From Saprospiraceae bacterium (lineage in GTDB: Bacteria; Bacteroidota; Bacteroidia; Chitinophagales; Saprospiraceae): a stretch of DNA of 11,308 bases. The stretch covers positions 1-11,308 of the forward strand of contig JADKGI010000027.1 of NCBI GenBank assembly GCA_016722285.1, read 5' to 3'. The notes beneath the pieces were generated by a model that did no database searches, had not been told where the DNA came from, and saw only the letters and a list, made by a program, of their open reading frames with translations. Positions 8,293 through 11,308 of the stretch are shown one piece after another; position 1 is the stretch's first letter, and the number at the start of each line of letters is the position of its first letter. The translations under genes and the position numbers were made by a program.

Positions 8293-10297
8293 ACATCATT
8301 TTGGTTTATTTTTTCCACAATACCTCTGGCATCTTCTTCGCTAAAATAGTATTTAAGGGCTACCCTGGATTTACTAAAATCTATGACACCTTGGACGTCA
8401 GCTGTTCTTGCCTCTGCCGGACTACCAATATTTTGTGGGTTTACAGCATTTTTTTGAGACAACGTTTTTAGCCTTACTCCTTCGAGTTCCAGAAAGTGAA
8501 TCTGTGTTTTGCCTTAGCTTTATATCTGGATGACAAAGACATCTGGCTGAATTTGGCACCTAAATTTGGTTCATTCAATAATAGATTGGAAGCATCAGGC
8601 GTAAGCGGCAATAATGGATCCATGCTCTGGGTATATTGGATTCAAGCCAGGCAACTTTTCAAATCTGCTTATTAAATGTAACTTACCCGGCACATTTAAT
8701 TCGTAAATATGTACCCTGGCTGAAATAGGACTATTTAATTCAATCCATATTTATCTTTCAAAAAATTGGATAAGGAACATTTCTATAAATTTTTACCGCA
8801 TTAGCAGTTTTTCTATCAAGATTAATATCATATATCTTGGTAGAATTTTTTTATAAATCTTGACTCCGTTCTTTCTTGGCATATTGAGTCAACATACCTG
8901 GTTGCCTTGATAGTCTAAGATTTTCTTTCAGATATCTAGGAGGGAAGTTTCTTGTTGCTGCTTTTTCAAAAGCTTCATAAACATTGTCGACCATTCATCA
9001 AGTGTAGAAAATTGATCCGCAGTTATTTCATTGAGATTAAGGATTGTTTCATCAATAGTATTTGCAATGGTTTCATGGGCAATTTTGTCCGTATTTATTT
9101 CGTATGTTTCCAAACCAATAGCTTTCATACCCATATCTATAATAGATGATGCAAGCGGTTTAGAAACTTCAGCAGGTACATATTTGCTAATCAACTTTGA
9201 TAATAAACCTGCAAGGAAGTTAATTATTTACCTCTTCCGATAATGGAAATACCCATTTTAATAATGGGTTTTAATGCCATCATGGCAATTGGTAGAAAAT
9301 TTTCAATAGCTGGTGCTATTTGCTATCTGAACTAACATTTCTTAGTTCATTGATCAGATCTCTTTTGCAATAGCAAGTTTGTGCTGGATCATCGGATCAA
9401 AGTCATAGCCGTCCACTCTTTCGTGGTTTTCAATGGAATTGGTATATTCATGTACTACGGCATCGGCTTCCATTTCATCATTGGTAAATAAAAGATGTGC
9501 CAGATTATTGTCAAACTCCATTTCAAGCAATTCCAAGTCGCTGATCTCATATGCATTTTCATATTCATTAAGGTCAATTTTGAGAAACCTTTTAGCTAGA
9601 TTTTTTTGCGTATGGTTGTAAACTCTCAGGTAACCTACCTAACAATGACCTTAATACTTTTTCCAGCAAAGGTTTAATTAAACCTTTTAACTTATCCAGA
9701 ATGATGTTGATGGGCAAAAATTTTCCAATGAATTTAATTCCTTTTTTTGCTAAATCGACCCTTTTAACAACTGATTTGACCTTTTTAAAAACCTTGCCCA
9801 AAAATTGTTCCTGGATTGGTGTATATGTACCAGGTTGAACTTCATAAGTACTAAAGTAACTTTCACATTCCAATTCATTATGATCCCCAATATGATTACC
9901 ACTGTAATGATTGGCAATATAATCTACCATTCTATTTGTTTCATGGGCCAATGGAGTATAATATTCTCTTGCTTGTTTTTCAGCAAATGGGACATATTGA
10001 GTGTCCATCGCCATTTCATCTGAAATTTTGTTTCTCCATGTCTCTTCCATCTCCATTGATAAATCGTTCAATGCTTCGCCAGAAATTCATCATCTTTCAA
10101 TTCAGCAAGCAGATTTATATTCTTCTGCATATGGTAATATTTTATCATTTGACCCTGTTGATTCATAAGTAGTTTGGAGGGGCTTAAAAACTCTTCATAT
10201 GAGTAGTGCATTGATCTTTCACCATCATTTTGGGGCGATTCTCATTTCTTACTTGGACATCCGCAAACGGAGTTTCATATTCATAAAAATTATTCAT
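8286..10297 (-). CDS. Large conserved-looking protein with YEYETPF tag and basic amphipathic core, about 670 residues (many frameshifts)
   Basis: First gene of the operon. The ATG at 10295-10297 opens MNNFYEYETPFADVQV, an acidic/aromatic tag like those of the downstream hydrolases. Further acidic segments follow (GERSMHYSYEEFLSPLQ, then LPYAEEYKSA). Near residues 165-225 is a basic amphipathic block: FLGKVFKKVKSVVKRVDL, KGIKFIGKFLP, then KPLLEKVLRSLLGRLP. It continues NLAKRFLKIDLNEYENAY. A second helical part reads ENFLPIAMMALKPIIKMGI, IIGRGK, NFLAGLLSKLISKYVPAEV, then SSIIDMGMKAIGLETYE. The C-terminal ~200 residues look beta-rich (ELNSPISARVHIYELNVPG) and finish GVIDFSKSRVALKYYFSEED through the stop at 8286. 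I associate this architecture from memory with uncharacterised proteins bearing similar tags, but cannot name a family. At least ten frame changes are needed, for example near 10240, 10125, 10085, 9600, 9375, 9310, 9225 and 8970. The core could bind membranes, nucleic acid or acidic tags; none of these is shown. Confidence 0.75.
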
Positions 10298-10341
10298 AAA
10301 GACCTATTTAAAGACAATTAATTTGAATTAATTTAACATCA

Positions 10342-10370
10342 CAAATATAGCGTAGGTAACACAACTCAAA
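10342..10370 (-). promoter_or_regulatory. Bacteroidota-type promoter for the minus-strand operon
   Basis: On the minus strand TTTG (10370-10367) is followed after 17 bases by TATATTTG (10349-10342). This matches the Bacteroidota -33 TTTG / -7 TAnnTTTG pattern; the spacing is at the short end of the usual range. It lies 45 bases before the ATG at 10297 and is the only such clear site found ahead of the gene block. It most likely drives the whole operon. Confidence 0.7.
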
Positions 10371-10372
10371 CC

Positions 10373-10394
10373 ATCCCCCAAAAGGGGGATTTTT
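10373..10394 (+). terminator. GC-rich stem-loop with T tail just upstream of the operon promoter
   Basis: ATCCCCC pairs with GGGGGAT around an AAAA loop, and TTTT follows on the plus strand. It is a seven-pair stem that stands out in this AT-rich region. It has intrinsic-terminator form for plus-strand transcription, yet no plus-strand gene precedes it here. It abuts the -33 element of the minus-strand promoter by two bases, so an operator or insulating role is also possible. Confidence 0.45.
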
Positions 10395-10455
10395 GCCAAT
10401 TATTGAATATTTATTAGAATTATTAAGTCGATTGATCTGATAAGAAGCTTATTTT

Positions 10456-10490
10456 CAAAAAATGTCTGATGGTAGTAATTAATCAGACAT
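10456..10490 (-). terminator. Intrinsic terminator of the LuxR-type gene
   Basis: A perfect nine-base inverted repeat, ATGTCTGAT (10462-10470) and ATCAGACAT (10482-10490), has an 11-base loop and is followed on the minus strand by six T. It overlaps the reconstructed LuxR stop (10483-10485) and would separate that gene from the operon downstream. Confidence 0.65.
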
Positions 10491-10846
10491 GCAGTGTTTT
10501 AGATCCTGTTTTATCAAGAATGTTTTTCTGTGGGTTTTACCGTTTCATAGCTTATAAAAAGTTTTGAGCTATCATATTATTAATCAATCCTTGCATAATT
10601 AACCCCAAAACTTCAATTTCTCTTAAAGTTAATTTTGCAGTATTAATTTCTATGTTTTTTTTTTTTCTTATTTAGTATAAATGACAGGTGTGATATATCT
10701 TTCGTTTCTATGTTAAATTGTAAATCTACATTAGAAGCATGGTCTCTTACCATCCCAAAAAGTTCCTGTACTTTAGATATAAATTGCTTTTCCGACTCAA
10801 TCGTCCATTCACTGGTTCCAAAGAAATCTATTTCCTTTTTTCTCAA
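10483..10846 (-). CDS. LuxR-type helix-turn-helix transcriptional regulator (frameshifted, start unclear)
   Basis: The C-terminal part is a LuxR-family DNA-binding domain. AKLTLREIEVLGLIMQGL carries the family's L-T-x-R-E-x-E-V-L opening. It continues NNMIAQNLFISYETVKTH, the recognition-helix region, and ends RKNILDKTGSKTLHV at 10483. Three one-base corrections in A runs are needed: about 10655-10666 (12 bases), about 10550 and about 10525-10535. The upstream part (FFGTSEWTIESEKQFISK, then DLQFNIETKDISHLSF) is short and of unknown type, with no visible receiver domain. The frame is open back to a stop at 10910-10912. The TTG at 10846 is only a candidate start, and the N-terminus may extend in another frame. 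It lies directly upstream of the operon on the same strand, so local control of the operon is plausible but not shown. Confidence 0.78.
10655..10666. repeat. Homopolymer T12 tract inside the LuxR-type gene
   Basis: Twelve consecutive T on the plus strand encode a run of Lys codons just before the DNA-binding domain. The frame differs on its two sides, so its true length decides whether the gene is intact. It could be a slippage site or simply a base-calling error. Confidence 0.7.
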
Positions 10847-11032
10847 GGAGATTTCCGAAGAAGACCTGTATGGACAAAGTTGATTACAAGGTGGGTATTT
10901 ATCACTATTTTAATAAAATGCAAATCATTATTTAGATGTAAAACTCAATTTTATTCTGTTATTCTTTGTATCCTAAAATGATCAAAAATTTAGTGCAGTT
11001 TGCAGACAAAGTAGTGGGTGCCAATAAGTACT
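10847..11032. other. Gap between the LuxR-type gene and the edge gene
   Basis: There is no confident coding segment, promoter or hairpin here. It may hold the missing N-terminal part of the LuxR-type protein, since part of the same frame is open to about 10909. Stops occur in all minus-strand frames. Confidence 0.45.
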
Positions 11033-11308
11033 TTAATTATGAATACCTCGAAAGATCTTATAGTCAAATTTATCATTTTTTAATCCGTCAATATATTTTT
11101 TATCTTGTGCAACAATTTTTTTCATGCTATTGACATCTATTTTAATCCCGTTAGGTGTAAGCTTTATTTTAGGTTTGATAAAGGTTTGAGAGCCATCACT
11201 TATGGATATTGTTGTTAAATTGTTTGTAGGAACATAAATTGCCTCATATACACCAATCGTCTTTTTTTTGAGAATAGTTACTTCATTTCCAATCTTTAGC
11301 ACCGGTTT
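11033..11308 (-). CDS. Unknown protein, C-terminal part running off the window
   Basis: The frame is open to the right edge; the GTG at 11302 is probably internal, since KP precedes it in frame. The visible ~91 residues read VLKIGNEVTILKKKTIGVY, then PTNNLTTISISDGSQTF and PKIKLTPNGIKIDVNSMKK. The terminus is DGLKNDKFDYKIFRGIHN. The alternating hydrophobic/polar pattern suggests beta-strands followed by a short helical, Lys-rich end. No family recognised. It is on the same strand as the LuxR-type gene and may or may not belong with it. Confidence 0.5.
   Translation of the reverse strand, partial: KPVLKIGNEVTILKKKTIGVYEAIYVPTNNLTTISISDGSQTFIKPKIKLTPNGIKIDVNSMKKIVAQDKKYIDGLKNDKFDYKIFRGIHN

Noticed and set aside
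874..10297. An extracellular contractile injection system or prophage
   Set aside because: No sheath, tube, baseplate, capsid, terminase or integrase gene is visible. Only the hydrolase content and tags hint at such a link, so it is kept as a hypothesis.
1..11308. Programmed ribosomal frameshifting
   Set aside because: There are too many events, in unrelated genes on both strands and without consistent slippery sites or downstream structures.
1..11308. CRISPR arrays, tRNA, rRNA or insertion sequences
   Set aside because: No regularly spaced repeats, no tRNA-like cloverleaf or rRNA segments, and no transposase motifs or terminal inverted repeats were seen by eye.

Overview
The window looks like an AT-rich Bacteroidota chromosome segment (roughly one third G+C by eye), possibly from the Saprospiria/Chitinophagia side, though the exact lineage is a guess. 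Two signs support the phylum. A secreted nuclease carries a type IX secretion C-terminal sorting motif (YPNPSKG), and a minus-strand promoter has the Bacteroidota form TTTG-N17-TATATTTG.

Layout, left to right. Bases 1-727 (+) hold the 3' part of an endonuclease I-family secreted nuclease with a T9SS tail. Bases 728-873 are a short convergent intergenic gap. Bases 874-10297 (-) hold ten tightly packed genes with overlaps or gaps of at most about 31 nt, read right to left and apparently forming one operon driven by the promoter near 10342-10370. In transcription order they are: (1) a ~670-codon protein with an N-terminal YEYETPF tag and a basic amphipathic core; (2) a ~155-codon unknown; (3) a 60-codon unknown; (4) a ~350-codon HETGH zinc metalloprotease; (5) a ~130-codon unknown; (6) a 64-codon unknown; (7) a ~205-codon unknown with a WRMFGMDLAFG motif; (8) a ~158-codon unknown; (9) a ~734-codon multidomain peptidoglycan hydrolase (acidic tail, M15 peptidase, peptidoglycan-binding-like domain, lysozyme-like domain); (10) a ~204-codon M15 peptidase; and (11, counting the last gene) a ~371-codon M23 endopeptidase with the same peptidoglycan-binding-like domain and Glu/Tyr/Phe tags at both ends. 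Right of the promoter are a LuxR-type DNA-binding protein gene (-) with its own terminator and the 3' end of another unknown gene.

Almost every gene is interrupted by one-base frameshifts, mostly in or near short homopolymers, while protein similarity continues smoothly in the next frame. This pattern affects the unrelated plus-strand nuclease as well, so uncorrected long-read indels are the most likely cause. Gene spans below are therefore reconstructed across frames and exact residue positions are approximate.

The working picture is an accessory operon that makes three cell-wall-cleaving enzymes, a zinc protease and several conserved-looking proteins of unknown function. Several of them carry alternating acidic/aromatic tails (EYEYEY, EFEYEYEFEYS, YEYETPF). 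Such tails could be sorting or packaging tags for export or for an assembled particle. That role is inference: no contractile-injection, phage structural or secretion-channel genes lie in the window.
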